Assembly: GCF_031877795.1 (NCBI RefSeq)
Contig: NC_133971.1
Coordinates: 15,827,825-15,891,824, forward strand
DNA from: Strix aluco
Lineage: Eukaryota > Chordata > Aves > Strigiformes > Strigidae
Reading direction: 5' to 3'
Length of the DNA stretch: 64,000 nt
Shown here: one piece after another, positions 39,101 to 61,414 of the stretch
Layout of the letters: the number at the start of each line of letters is the position of its first letter
Position numbering within the stretch: position 1 is the stretch's first letter
Made by a program: the position numbers and the translations under genes
Notes under the pieces: model-generated
What the model was told of the DNA's origin: nothing
Databases searched by the model: none
Seen by the model: the letters and a program-made list of their open reading frames with translations, nothing else

Positions 39101-42100
39101 AGTGGTTCTGTGCCATAAAGCTTATTTAGAGTGTACATTGTATCAGCTGGTTTAACAAAAATTATGACCTCTCCTGACAAACCTTGATCCACTTCTCCTT
39201 GTACTCAATAGTGCTGGATCCTCTACCATGCAAGAGTAAATAGTTGCAGAACCTTGTGAAGAAAGCTAAAGAGAAGCTTGTGGATGAGCAGCTGGCACAA
39301 AAACATGTGTTTTCCACATCTCCTCCTTGAACTTGGAATGACAGTGGGACTCACTTGGAGGCTGTATCCAACTTCACTTACTTACTACCTCTGGGTGTCC
39401 CAGTCCTCAGGGCTAGTTGCTAATGTTTTAGGAAGTACATACATTGCCTGTGTAGTGCTTGCTGTTCTTTGACTAGGCTGGCAGCTTCCCTGGGCGCTGG
39501 TAGTTGTGGTCTTGGACAGGTGCTCTGGACAATATAATTAGCTTTATGGATTGGCATCAGTAATGAGATGTTACTGTCTCTTGTAGGAATTTTTTTATTC
39601 CAGCTGTGAATAATTTTCTTGATGTATATTGTCTGCCTGACTGTTCACCTGTTGATGGTAACTTTTGCAAATATCTTTTTGCTGCCTGGGTTGATTTAGA
39701 AAACTTTTTCAGTGTAGCTGGTGACAGCTGATCTACACAGTTCTGTTTCTTATTGTGACAAGTGGTACTTGGTTTCACTTTGGAAATTTATAGTTTCTAT
39801 GATTGGAGACATTTGAAAGAAACCGTATGCAATACTAAGATAGGTGGACTGCTGTTGATTCGCTCTATTTTTATACTAAGGAATCCCCTGAGTAGTTGTT
39901 CACCTCTCCAGTTACCTCTTGTACCAGGGCCATGGTCTAGCACACTTCTTGTTTTGTGTGCTGATGGGGCTGAAGAAGAGGCAAAAAGAAAGTCTGAACT
40001 GCATTGTGTACAGAACCCAACTTTCTTACTTGTTTCAGTATTATTACACAGTTCTTCTGGAGGCTATGACACAGATGTGTATTTTCTTGCTATCTAAGTG
40101 GAACAGGTGGAGTAATAAACTCCAGTTTGGCTGATAGTTTTAAATCTGAAGGAGAAAGCCAGTGGGCAGTATAAAACCAGGCAATTCAGCATCAGAAACT
40201 TGCTTGTTACATGTATGCCAGCACTCTAATGCCTTAGTGCAGGACTCACAGGGAGAGACTGGCACCTCATTTCTCTCCTTACTGCACATGTAGTGGTTTA
40301 GGAGGACAGAGCAAAGGTAAATGTCACTGTCCTGCATCTACCTTTTGTTGTTCAGTTAGTTCATTTAGGCAGTCCTCGGATTTCTTGCTAAATCTTTATA
40401 TTGTCTGATCCAGGTGAGTAATTCAGCGTGTTAGCTAAATTACGTCTAGTAAGGACAAAAGACAAAGTAGCTATGCTTCCTTCTCCCTCAAGGTGAATAA
40501 TCCAGATACAGAAATGCTGCACAGTACAAAGCTGCCATCATGTTGTCATGCAGACTGTCATGCTTTTAGATTTTAAGTGACTTATGTAGTTCTCTCTAGC
40601 TAGAGGAAATAAATTATATCTGTGATTTTTGCCAAAATAAAGGATATTTTTTCCAGGGTTTTTCAACATGTGGGGCTTTGGAAGGGCAAACAGGCAGGCA
40701 AGCCAAGCTGCTAAGAAGATGCAGGAAAATACACCTATGTATTTCTTGGAGCTTGTTGGTGATTTGATTGGTCATTCATCAGCTGTGCAGGTAGGTCAGT
40801 TTTAGTAAGAACAAGAAAAAATGAATTTCACTTGCTAATGTAATTTTGGTGCTGTTACTTTAACAGCTGTAACTTTTGACTGTCGGTTTCTGGAGGCTGG
40901 GAACACGTTGGTTGTGGGGTATATGTAGTGCAGTGTGAAAACAATAATCCATACTGACTTAAAGTTCTAATGAGAACTCAAACACTCACTGGTGCCCGAG
41001 GATTGTGTGTGCAGATGTATACGTACATGCTACAGATAATCTGGTGGGGTATTGGGTTTCCTTGTAGACTGCAAACCGTACAACTGAGAACTGTGTGTTT
41101 ATTCCAGATCTCATCTTAACTTCGCAATCTAAACGAGCTCACATAAAATGAAACTCGTTCAGGAATTTCTTAGCCCTCTGTGCTGTGAGCCTTAGGAGGT
41201 CTTTAATTTTACATCAGGTACCATTCAGTGCTTCTGTCTGCCTAATAGAGCATTTTTTTGTTTTACATGGCATTTTCCCTCCATACCTTGTCATGTTTGA
41301 CAAACCTATTGGGGTAACAAATCACTTTCTTACAGTGGACTTCTATGCATATTGTTGGCAGAAGCAGGGGCAAGGGCAGGTAGAGAGGAGTAGTGTGGTT
41401 CTGCAGTAGTATACTCACAAGTATTCATGAGACTGACTGGATTTCAGAACCACTACTGCCAAAAGCTGAAAGCTTTTCACCAATAGCTAAGGTGAACCTT
41501 TCTGCTCCAGGGGTTTCTGCAAGTCTTTCTGCACCTCTCTACCATCTTTCTTTCTGAAAAACTGTTGAAAGAGGCCCTATTATCAATATGGAAAGGTACT
41601 ATCTAAGAAAGAGGACATAATGTAATTCAGCAAGAGGCACAGCAAAGATGATGAGAGGCACATATTGGGTCTTTGCTAGGACTCTGCAGAGCCAAGGAGT
41701 AACTGAGATGATGGTAGATGTGATTTTCTGCAGTGCTTTACATAGGGAAAATTTCATTTTTAAACCCTGGTCAGACTGGAGCAGTTGAGGCTGGAAATGT
41801 TGAGTATCGATGAAATGTAATGATCAAAGATGTGGTCTTGGCCAGAGTATTTCTACTGGAACTGCATAGCTAGTAAGTGGCTATTCCCAGAGCTGGTAGG
41901 GTGTAGCAGTCCTTGGCTTGAATGCTTTCCCTGGGCAGGTCACTTCAACAAGCTGAAGAATTGGGACACTGCAAGCATGCTATAGTGGCACACGTGGTCT
42001 GGTTCCATTGGCTGTTGTGTTGAACTGCAGTTAGTGGCTAATTTTAGGCAGCCTTGTGGAGGTCTCTGAAGTCAGGGATGACTACATGACTTGTCAGCTT

Positions 42101-42799
42101 CATTGCTCTTGCAAAATTCCTCCACTGCTGCTGTACTTTTCTCCTGAGTCACAGGTCTTGCTGGTTTCGCTTCCTCTGTGACCAGGCACATGCTTATGTC
42201 TGTCACAGTTGTTTACTCTTTGATCCTTCCAGGTGTGGAAAGTAGTCTGTGCTGGTGTGTGGGAAGGGGACAGTGTACCCAAGTAAACAGAACAGTCAGT
42301 GGCTTCTGTTCCTAAGAAACCAGGAGATCATAGTTCACGCAAGTCACTCACTCTTCTACTGCTGACTTGCAACAAGTTTCTTCAATATTCGTTGCCTTAG
42401 CTTCCCTATCTGTAAGGCTTTACTGCTTTTTCTAAATTGAGATATTTCAATGTGAAGTGCTGTTCAAGATTTAGTTTTGTGTAGGGATTTTATGAAATCT
42501 CAAACACATAGGAAGTATACTTTGTAATTTTGCGTACTGATGTACATTTCAGACACACATTTGTATAGTCCAGCTGTACACTGAACAGGTAAGCGAGCTG
42601 ACAATCTCATGTGAGCATCATGGTAATAGTAATTGTTGCATTGCAGATGTTCCTGTACTTCGGTGAACTGGGACTGGCTACATGCTCTGCTGACCACCTC
42701 ATTATTTTGTGGAAGGATGGTGAACGAGAATCTAGACTCCGCAGTTTAACACTGTTTCAAAAATTGGCACAAAATGGTGATTTGCAGATTAGATTTTAA
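17752..42799 (+). CDS. WDR41: WDR41, WD repeat-containing protein 41 (13 coding exons)
   Basis: WDR41 is the WD40 beta-propeller subunit of the C9orf72-SMCR8-WDR41 complex, which it anchors to lysosomes through the amino-acid transporter PQLC2. The coding sequence joins 17752-17802, 21679-21794, 25187-25235, 27023-27154, 27518-27580, 28083-28194, 29585-29647, 32106-32216, 33529-33713, 36568-36689, 38798-38886, 40657-40790 and 42647-42799. All phases agree. They total 1,380 bases, or 459 residues plus stop, the same length as I recall for the human protein. WD-type strands include [51 protein letters not shown] and [12 protein letters not shown]. The FFNMWGFGR loop thought to contact PQLC2 is intact at about residues 366-374. 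The start codon has a weak context (C at -3, T at +4), but its [17 protein letters not shown] matches the conserved N-terminus. I see no frameshift or lost exon. Confidence 0.96.
17803..21678 (+). other. WDR41 intron 1
   Basis: About 3.9 kb between donor gtaggg and acceptor ttttag. The first 300 bases belong to the CpG island. The rest is AT-rich, with no ORF of note and no recognised repeat. Confidence 0.85.
21679..21794 (+). CDS. WDR41: WDR41 exon 2
   Basis: Encodes residues 18-55 and two bases of Arg56, beginning [20 protein letters not shown] and ending in the first propeller strand ([13 protein letters not shown]). Donor gtatga, phase 2. Confidence 0.95.
21795..25186 (+). other. WDR41 intron 2
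   Basis: About 3.4 kb, AT-rich, with a small TA-rich low-complexity patch near 23,245-23,280. No embedded gene or clear transposable element was seen. Confidence 0.85.
25187..25235 (+). CDS. WDR41: WDR41 exon 3
   Basis: A short 49-base exon encoding the WD strand [17 protein letters not shown] (to residue 72). A pyrimidine-rich acceptor ends tttcgtttcag. The donor gttagc is weak for a major-class site. Confidence 0.94.
25236..27022 (+). other. WDR41 intron 3
   Basis: About 1.8 kb, AT-rich, with nothing recognisable in it apart from its splice sites. Confidence 0.85.
27023..27154 (+). CDS. WDR41: WDR41 exon 4
   Basis: Encodes residues 73-116, [20 protein letters not shown] through [11 protein letters not shown]. 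It ends directly before the U12-type donor gtatcctt, in phase 0. Confidence 0.95.
27155..27517 (+). other. WDR41 intron 4, U12-type (minor spliceosome)
   Basis: This 363-base intron starts with gtatcctt, the U12-type donor consensus. It has ttccttaat at 27,497-27,505, a perfect match to the U12 branch-site consensus TTCCTTRAY. The branch adenosine is about 13 bases before the terminal AG, within the 10-20 base spacing usual for U12 introns, and there is no polypyrimidine tract. The flanking exons join in frame as ...TVI|VWDC.... The intron should therefore be removed by the U11/U12 spliceosome. Confidence 0.9.
27518..27580 (+). CDS. WDR41: WDR41 exon 5
   Basis: A 63-base exon encoding residues 117-137, beginning [20 protein letters not shown], which completes a WD blade. 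Donor gtaagc, phase 0 at both ends. Confidence 0.94.
27581..28082 (+). other. WDR41 intron 5
   Basis: About 500 bases. A minus-strand ORF at 27,597-27,845 is without recognisable content. Confidence 0.85.
28083..28194 (+). CDS. WDR41: WDR41 exon 6
   Basis: Encodes residues 138-174 and one base of Gly175, beginning [20 protein letters not shown]. Donor gtaaaa, phase 1. Confidence 0.95.
28195..29584 (+). other. WDR41 intron 6
   Basis: About 1.4 kb, AT-rich, with no recognised element. Confidence 0.85.
29585..29647 (+). CDS. WDR41: WDR41 exon 7
   Basis: A 63-base exon encoding [20 protein letters not shown] and the following Leu. It follows acceptor tttttcaaag and ends at donor gtgagt in phase 1. 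Confidence 0.94.
   Translation, partial: VSVLWLNCLEIVLQQLLAKS
29648..32105 (+). other. WDR41 intron 7
   Basis: About 2.5 kb, of which roughly half is an antisense CR1 LINE fragment (about 30,526-31,773). The remainder is AT-rich unique sequence. Confidence 0.85.
30526..31773 (-). mobile_element. CR1 LINE, 5'-truncated, antisense in WDR41 intron 7
   Basis: This is a CR1 non-LTR retrotransposon fragment on the minus strand. Its 3' end is at the left, marked by the short ATTCTATGAT-type repeats seen as catagaatcacagaatgg. Decoded on the minus strand it gives the end of the reverse-transcriptase ORF (for example [20 protein letters not shown]) and, further in, the catalytic region as FADGTKL instead of the usual FADDTKL. 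Stops and frameshifts break the ORF. About 1.25 kb of the roughly 4.5 kb element remains. It is inactive. Confidence 0.93.
32106..32216 (+). CDS. WDR41: WDR41 exon 8
   Basis: Encodes [20 protein letters not shown] and on to LLSLVSVN-type sequence (residues 196-232), completing a split Ile codon. Acceptor tccttgaag, donor gtaaga, phase 1. Confidence 0.93.
32217..33528 (+). other. WDR41 intron 8
   Basis: About 1.3 kb. A slightly more GC-rich stretch about 32,740-32,880 contains short ORFs on both strands but nothing recognisable. Confidence 0.85.
33529..33713 (+). CDS. WDR41: WDR41 exon 9
   Basis: A 185-base exon encoding [20 protein letters not shown] and an acidic/polar linker ending HLTSDEE (residues 233-294). 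A strong pyrimidine tract precedes acceptor ccctctag. Donor gtaaaa, phase 0. Confidence 0.95.
33714..36567 (+). other. WDR41 intron 9
   Basis: About 2.9 kb, AT-rich. No repeat or embedded gene was recognised, and its ORFs are short and overlapping. Confidence 0.85.
36568..36689 (+). CDS. WDR41: WDR41 exon 10
   Basis: Encodes [20 protein letters not shown] through [10 protein letters not shown] (residues 295-334, Arg335 split). Acceptor tctttccag, donor gtatga, phase 2. Confidence 0.95.
36857..37955 (+). mobile_element. Endogenous retrovirus solo LTR, sense in WDR41 intron 10
   Basis: This avian ERV LTR is related to the minus-strand copy at 14,990-15,853. It has a GC-rich 5' part with ggtggaggggctac and a TATA-like acatttaagaagggg (about 37,000-37,014). 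A body of degenerate units with GGAGCAG and CCCATGG-type cores follows, then a T-rich 3' part (about 37,590-37,760) resembling the end of the R region and U5. The last 190 bases hold an imperfect tandem duplication. No internal retroviral genes are adjacent, so it is a solo LTR. Its own promoter and polyadenylation signals would be in the WDR41 sense direction. The outer edges are approximate, because no clean target duplication was found. Confidence 0.75.
37768..37950 (+). repeat. Imperfect tandem duplication inside the LTR, period about 93-100
   Basis: Two successive units share a gctttnnttttctcct-like start, then gtgagtggctgca (37,813 and 37,906) and ctctgagctcaaac (about 37,841 and 37,934). 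The offset between units is 93-100 bases. Confidence 0.75.
38798..38886 (+). CDS. WDR41: WDR41 exon 11
   Basis: Encodes [20 protein letters not shown] followed by the linker QLPAEPVPT (residues 335-364). Donor gtttgc is weak, and the exon ends in phase 1 within Gly365. Confidence 0.95.
38887..40656 (+). other. WDR41 intron 11
   Basis: About 1.8 kb with no recognised repeat. ORFs at 39,278-39,472 and 39,762-40,097 have no recognisable content. Confidence 0.85.
40657..40790 (+). CDS. WDR41: WDR41 exon 12
   Basis: Encodes [20 protein letters not shown] through [14 protein letters not shown] (residues 365-409). The FNMWGFG segment is the conserved loop implicated in binding PQLC2 on lysosomes. 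Donor gtaggt, phase 0. Confidence 0.95.
40791..42646 (+). other. WDR41 intron 12
   Basis: About 1.9 kb of mixed composition with no element recognised. Confidence 0.85.
42647..42799 (+). CDS. WDR41: WDR41 exon 13 (last, with stop)
   Basis: Encodes [20 protein letters not shown] through NGDLQIRF and a taa stop (residues 410-459). It carries the final WD strand, which closes the propeller. Confidence 0.96.
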   Translation: MFLYFGELGLATCSADHLIILWKDGERESRLRSLTLFQKLAQNGDLQIRF

Positions 42800-43558
42800 A
42801 TTGCTTGAATGCATGCTACTTAAGTATAAACTGGATGTGTGTTAAACATGAGTGTAAAGGAAAGTCTGAGCTACTGGGAATGTGACTACCAGTGAAGTTT
42901 ACACTTAATGTCATGTATTATATTGGAATTTTTATTAGTTGCTACTGTTCTTCTCAAAGGAGAATTCAGCATGGTGAAACTTACGTGGCTTACTCAACAG
43001 AAATGGCATTCTCTTGAAAGACTGAAGATAATGATGACTCATTAAATGGTTTCTAATATTATTCCTAATATTTAAAAAATATCATGGGTGGATGTAAAAA
43101 TTATGATTTGTGAAAATCCTTAGGTGGATCATGACTAAAGCAGCTGGGGGACATTTCACAGTGTTACATGCAGAAAGGCACAGAAAAAAATCTGAGATTT
43201 CCTGCTTTATGTAATTTATTTCTTGAAGCTAAACTTTAGTTACAGGCTCAGATTTGGGTTTTTTTTGTAGATGATACACAAAAGAAACAGTTCTCAAATA
43301 GAATTTTTGCGTTTGAAGTTACTATCCTGCACCAAGGGTAAGAGCAAGGAGAAAAGTAGGCAATACCAGTGTGGCAGGTTTCATTTTTGGCAAAGAAAGG
43401 TATATAGATATGTCTTGCTTGCAGTAGCTGCAGTTTTACTGTGGGTTAACCTACACTACTGGAGTTCACACAGCACCATTACCATGTCTAGCATTAAGTG
43501 TGATTGATTAGTTTAGCTTAGTCTTTCCATAGTGCATTCATTGAATTAATTTATATCT

Positions 43559-43564
43559 AATAAA
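43559..43564 (+). terminator. WDR41: Candidate polyadenylation signal of WDR41
   Basis: AATAAA lies 760 bases after the WDR41 stop. A second AATAAA is at 43,743-43,748. Either could end the transcript, and the sequence alone does not decide. Confidence 0.35.
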
Positions 43565-46500
43565 AAACACTGGCCTTACCATGGATTTTCAGGATGTAAA
43601 ATACTTTCTTAAGCAGTAGCAGTTGATGTGTTCAATACTAGCACAACACTTCTGCCAGATGAATACTAAATTCTCAGTGAAGCTTGAGTGCAGAGAAATC
43701 TGCACCAAGTTTGTAAGGATAAATGGTACTTTAGAGTTTAAAAATAAAAAGCCTTTAAGTACACAATGCTTTTTTCAAGTCTGAGATAGCAGCAGTAATC
43801 TGAAAGCTAAACAGGATTGGGGAAAAAAAGCCCAAACTAAAACAAAACCCCTGAACCAATGCAGTAAAAACGCAAAAGGAAAAGAAAAAAACCAAAACAA
43901 GGTTAAACCTAGAACTGATACAGAGAAACTGGGAGGACGAGATAGTGAGTGGTAAGTTGTCATTTGAACAAAGATCTAGGGAAGGGAGGAGTCTGGGAAC
44001 TTAGTGATTGTAAAGCCATGTAGAAGAAGGTGCTGCTGTCCTTAGGTCTACTCAGAAGATCCAGTTTAGTAAGAAGAGCCAACTGAGTAAGTTTCAGTGC
44101 CATCTCTTCCCTTTGAATCCATGACAACTGTTTTCAGTACAGGAGACTACAGGGCTGTAATTCCAGACTTAAGATCCAGCAGCTGCAGTAAGTGCAATTA
44201 AAACAAAAGGCTAAGCCACTCTTGACAAGAGCAGAATCAAAAGGAGGAAGCTCCAGCTTCCTAGAAGAAACCAAGAAGCCTTTTAGACTTTCTTCCTCCA
44301 GCCCCCATGGGTGCTTGCCTTCCCCCTACCACCCAGAAGCCAAGCTTTGCCTCTTGAGTCTCACCATAATCTTCCCTGGAAGGTGGGGCAGAGGGACAGT
44401 AAAATTTTGAGCTGTATTTTTTTCCCCCACTTTAGTCAACTTGTACAACTAATCTTATTTGAGTGTAGAGCTCAAAATGACATATTTCAAAACCACAAAA
44501 CAGATGAAGAAGTTGTTAAATTACCTTCTCTCAATTCATGAAGGTTGTCAGTGTTAAATCTTCAGCTGCATGTTCTTTGCTTAGGGTGGCTATTCTCTAG
44601 GAAGGGTGTTTGGATGACAACTGATAACATGCTTTTAGGTATATGGTATTAAACTTGGGGCAGAAAGGGATGTTAAACCTTTCTGTCTGTCAGTCTGCAT
44701 TGTTTCAGCTTGTCTATCAGCAAGTGTTGCATTTTTGGTGACTGCAGTACAAGCTGGGGAGATCAGTTTCTCTTTGGCTCTTTTTTCCTTGTTTCAATTG
44801 AGAAATAGCTGTTTAGTTGCATATAAGGTGTGTGTGTTTACACATTGTTACTAAAACTTTACAGCAAAAGCTTATAAAACAAGTTTTTCTTGGAGAGGCT
44901 ACTGCTATAATCAGGATCTCAGTTGTAACTAGAGAGAAGGAACATAAGCTTTTTATTATCTTTTTCCTATACCACGAGTACAACTATTTCATTTTTGTGA
45001 CTGCTTTTAAGTGAATACCTGGTAAAGAAACAGATCTATTTAACTGAACAGTTCTAGTCACAAAACTCACTGTGCATTTCACAGGGATGTAATTCAGCCT
45101 CAAATAGTCCTACATGCATGTGTAAATACTTGCATCTATCAAAAGTGCCATTGTTCTCAGTTACAATCCATTGGTAACAGATCTCCCAAGGGTCTCTTCC
45201 TTGGGAAGATGGTTGTTAAAAGATGCTTGAGTTTAAAGTATTAAATGATTTGTTTTACAAATGAACTTTGAGCATAACAGTAAACACAGTAAGGCTATAC
45301 TAGCCCTCTCCTGTTAAATAAGAGTTTGGCACTTGCTGTTGGGAAGTGCAGTAAGCAGAATTAGGGTGATGAGATAAGAAATTTTACTTCTGCCTTGTGT
45401 CCTTTTAAATTTCTTTTTCCACCCCACTGTAATGCAGAATTCCATATGTTCACATAATGAAAGTAAGTATCTTTCAGACCTACCCTTAATAGTTGTACAA
45501 CTCTGAGGTGTCTGTTTTACTGTCAGTATCTGCACTGAGAATAGCATGAAACAAGCAGCTGTTAGTCAGCTGGACAGGTTAGAGTCTAGGAGATCTGACA
45601 CAACTGGCAGATGATGATTAGTCTATGCTGATTTCTTTTGCTCTTAAAGAGGACACATCTCCACACAAATTACTCTTTTTGCTTAGTCTCTGACTGGGGA
45701 AGAAACACAGGATCTTGCAACAAATACACTGATTCCACATTAATGCCTTAACTTGTGAATCAGAACTGAGGCTGAACTTTATTTCACCTTTCCACCATTC
45801 ACATTTTCTTCTTTGTGACAGAAATGTGACAAAAATAGTGAAATGTTTCACATGGATGTGGTCTTACAGTGTTGCTGCATTTAACAAAGTAAGATGACAA
45901 AGCTTTGAATCTTGTGAAATTATTTTCTCTAATGCAAGCTGCAGTGAGTGTTCAGTCATCAGAATAGTTAAGGTACAACCACTAAGAACACTAGTTCTAA
46001 ATCAAGGAATAGTAAAAGCAGTTTACACTATAAAAATCTGAGGATCAGCTTATCTGAATAAAAATCCATTGAAGAATGTTGCAATAGATAATAAGAAAGA
46101 GTGAATAAACATACTTCACCAGAAACACCATTCTTCAAATATACACAATGCAGCATTTTAATACACAGCAACCTGCCTTAGCTATGACAGAAGTAAGGTT
46201 CTATTACAATTCTAACAAAAATATAGCTTATATACATTTCTTCGCACATACATTTTATGAATGTTTCCTTTTGTTTCAGAACTCGGTACAAAACATACAA
46301 AAAAGGTTGGCACATCATGTAAGCTACCTGCAGTAAACAACAATCATTGTCACTTTTCTTCCACAGCAATTTAAACTCTGTTTGGGTTGGTTTTTTTCCT
46401 TTATCAGATTCAATTCTTGATATAGCATAGGGGAGGTAAAGACTATGTTCAAGAGCTTTCCTTTTAATGAGTAGTGGACTGCTGTTTCAACTGTAGCCAC

Positions 46501-47233
46501 AGCTTTGACGGTCTTGCCTGCAGACTGGAGTGCAGTGTTAAAAATCAGCAGTTCTGCTAGTATTTATTAACTGAATAGTCTGAGAATAGTCTAAAATTTG
46601 AACTCATGTTCATGTTCTGCATGTGATTAAAATGAGATGTACAAAAATAAGCATTTGTGCTTTGGAAGCTTTAGCATAAATTTTGTATCTTAAAACTAAT
46701 GAAAACTATGTTTGATTTCTAACTTATTTACATCTTTTCAAGTACTTTTTACATCACAAAACAAACCAGCATTTTATTAGGAGGGTAAAAGCAGTACAAA
46801 TTAATTATAATACTCTTTGTTATAAATTATAACCTGGAAACTTTTAAAAAAGCGACAGGTTCATCCTAGAAGTAGCACAATATATGGACTTACCATAAAA
46901 CTTAGATCAGCTTAATAAAATTGATGACCATGTGTACAAACACCACTTTATAAAAAAGTATGTTGATCAAGTGCCACAATGGTTTTTGCGTAAAATTTGA
47001 TGAGACATTGCATGGTAGCATCTCTAAGATGGCAGAGAAATGTGTGAATGGCACCAGTTATACAGAACATGCTTATTTTCCTCTATTATATGACCAATTT
47101 TAAGGGACTTTGACTCCTACCAAGATTTTATGTGGAAAAGAAAGAAGGGAGAGTGGGTGGTGCTCTGAGAGATAGACTCTGTAATAAGAAGGTCATTTTA
47201 AATGGTGGAGAGTTTGGTTTTTACTGTATCCAG

Positions 47234-47239
47234 TTTATT
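47234..47239 (-). terminator. PDE8B: Candidate polyadenylation signal of PDE8B
   Basis: AATAAA on the minus strand lies about 500 bases downstream of the PDE8B stop. Further minus-strand AATAAA copies at 46,773-46,778, 46,563-46,568 and 45,778-45,783 would give longer 3' UTRs. Confidence 0.25.
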
Positions 47240-47742
47240 GAGCTTTACTTGTTCTAATGTGTATGTTCTCTTTAGAATTATGATTCAGAGAGCTGAAGAG
47301 TATCAATAGAATTGGAGCAAATTTACGCTAAATAATTGTGAAGTTTTTATGCTTATTTTTCAGCCTGTTCTTACTGTACTGGTGACTAGATTACCCCTCT
47401 GTCTGAGAAACAGTTGTGTGAAGTGTTAGTGAATACAGTTGTATCAATTACAGGATTTGACAAATGCATATTCAGTATTAGAAATCAGTTTCAGAAGTAC
47501 ATTTTCTGACACAAAATGTTATTTCCAAAGAGCACTTATTGATCTGTGGATTATGTAGCCTTTTTGAAAACATTTTTCCTGTAGGATTCAGAGAAGCTTG
47601 AAAGTGATGAATAAAATATTTCCTTCTTGCCACACAGTCTTAATTTCACTGGAAAGGAAACACCATCTCTCTTGTAGCCAAGTCAGTAAGTGATTCACAG
47701 TGAAACTGGTAGATCAAGAGGTCTGTTTTTCTTGCCTTGGTG

Positions 47743-61414
<13,672 letters not shown>

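Larger units (their letters stand above)
42800..47742. other. Convergent 3' intergenic region (both 3' UTRs)
   Basis: About 4.9 kb separate the two stop codons. The WDR41 3' UTR occupies the left part and the PDE8B 3' UTR the right part, with lengths not determinable here. Composition is AT-rich. Short ORFs (for example 43,271-43,507, 44,192-44,410 and 45,314-45,547 minus) show no family resemblance, and no repeat was recognised. Confidence 0.6.
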
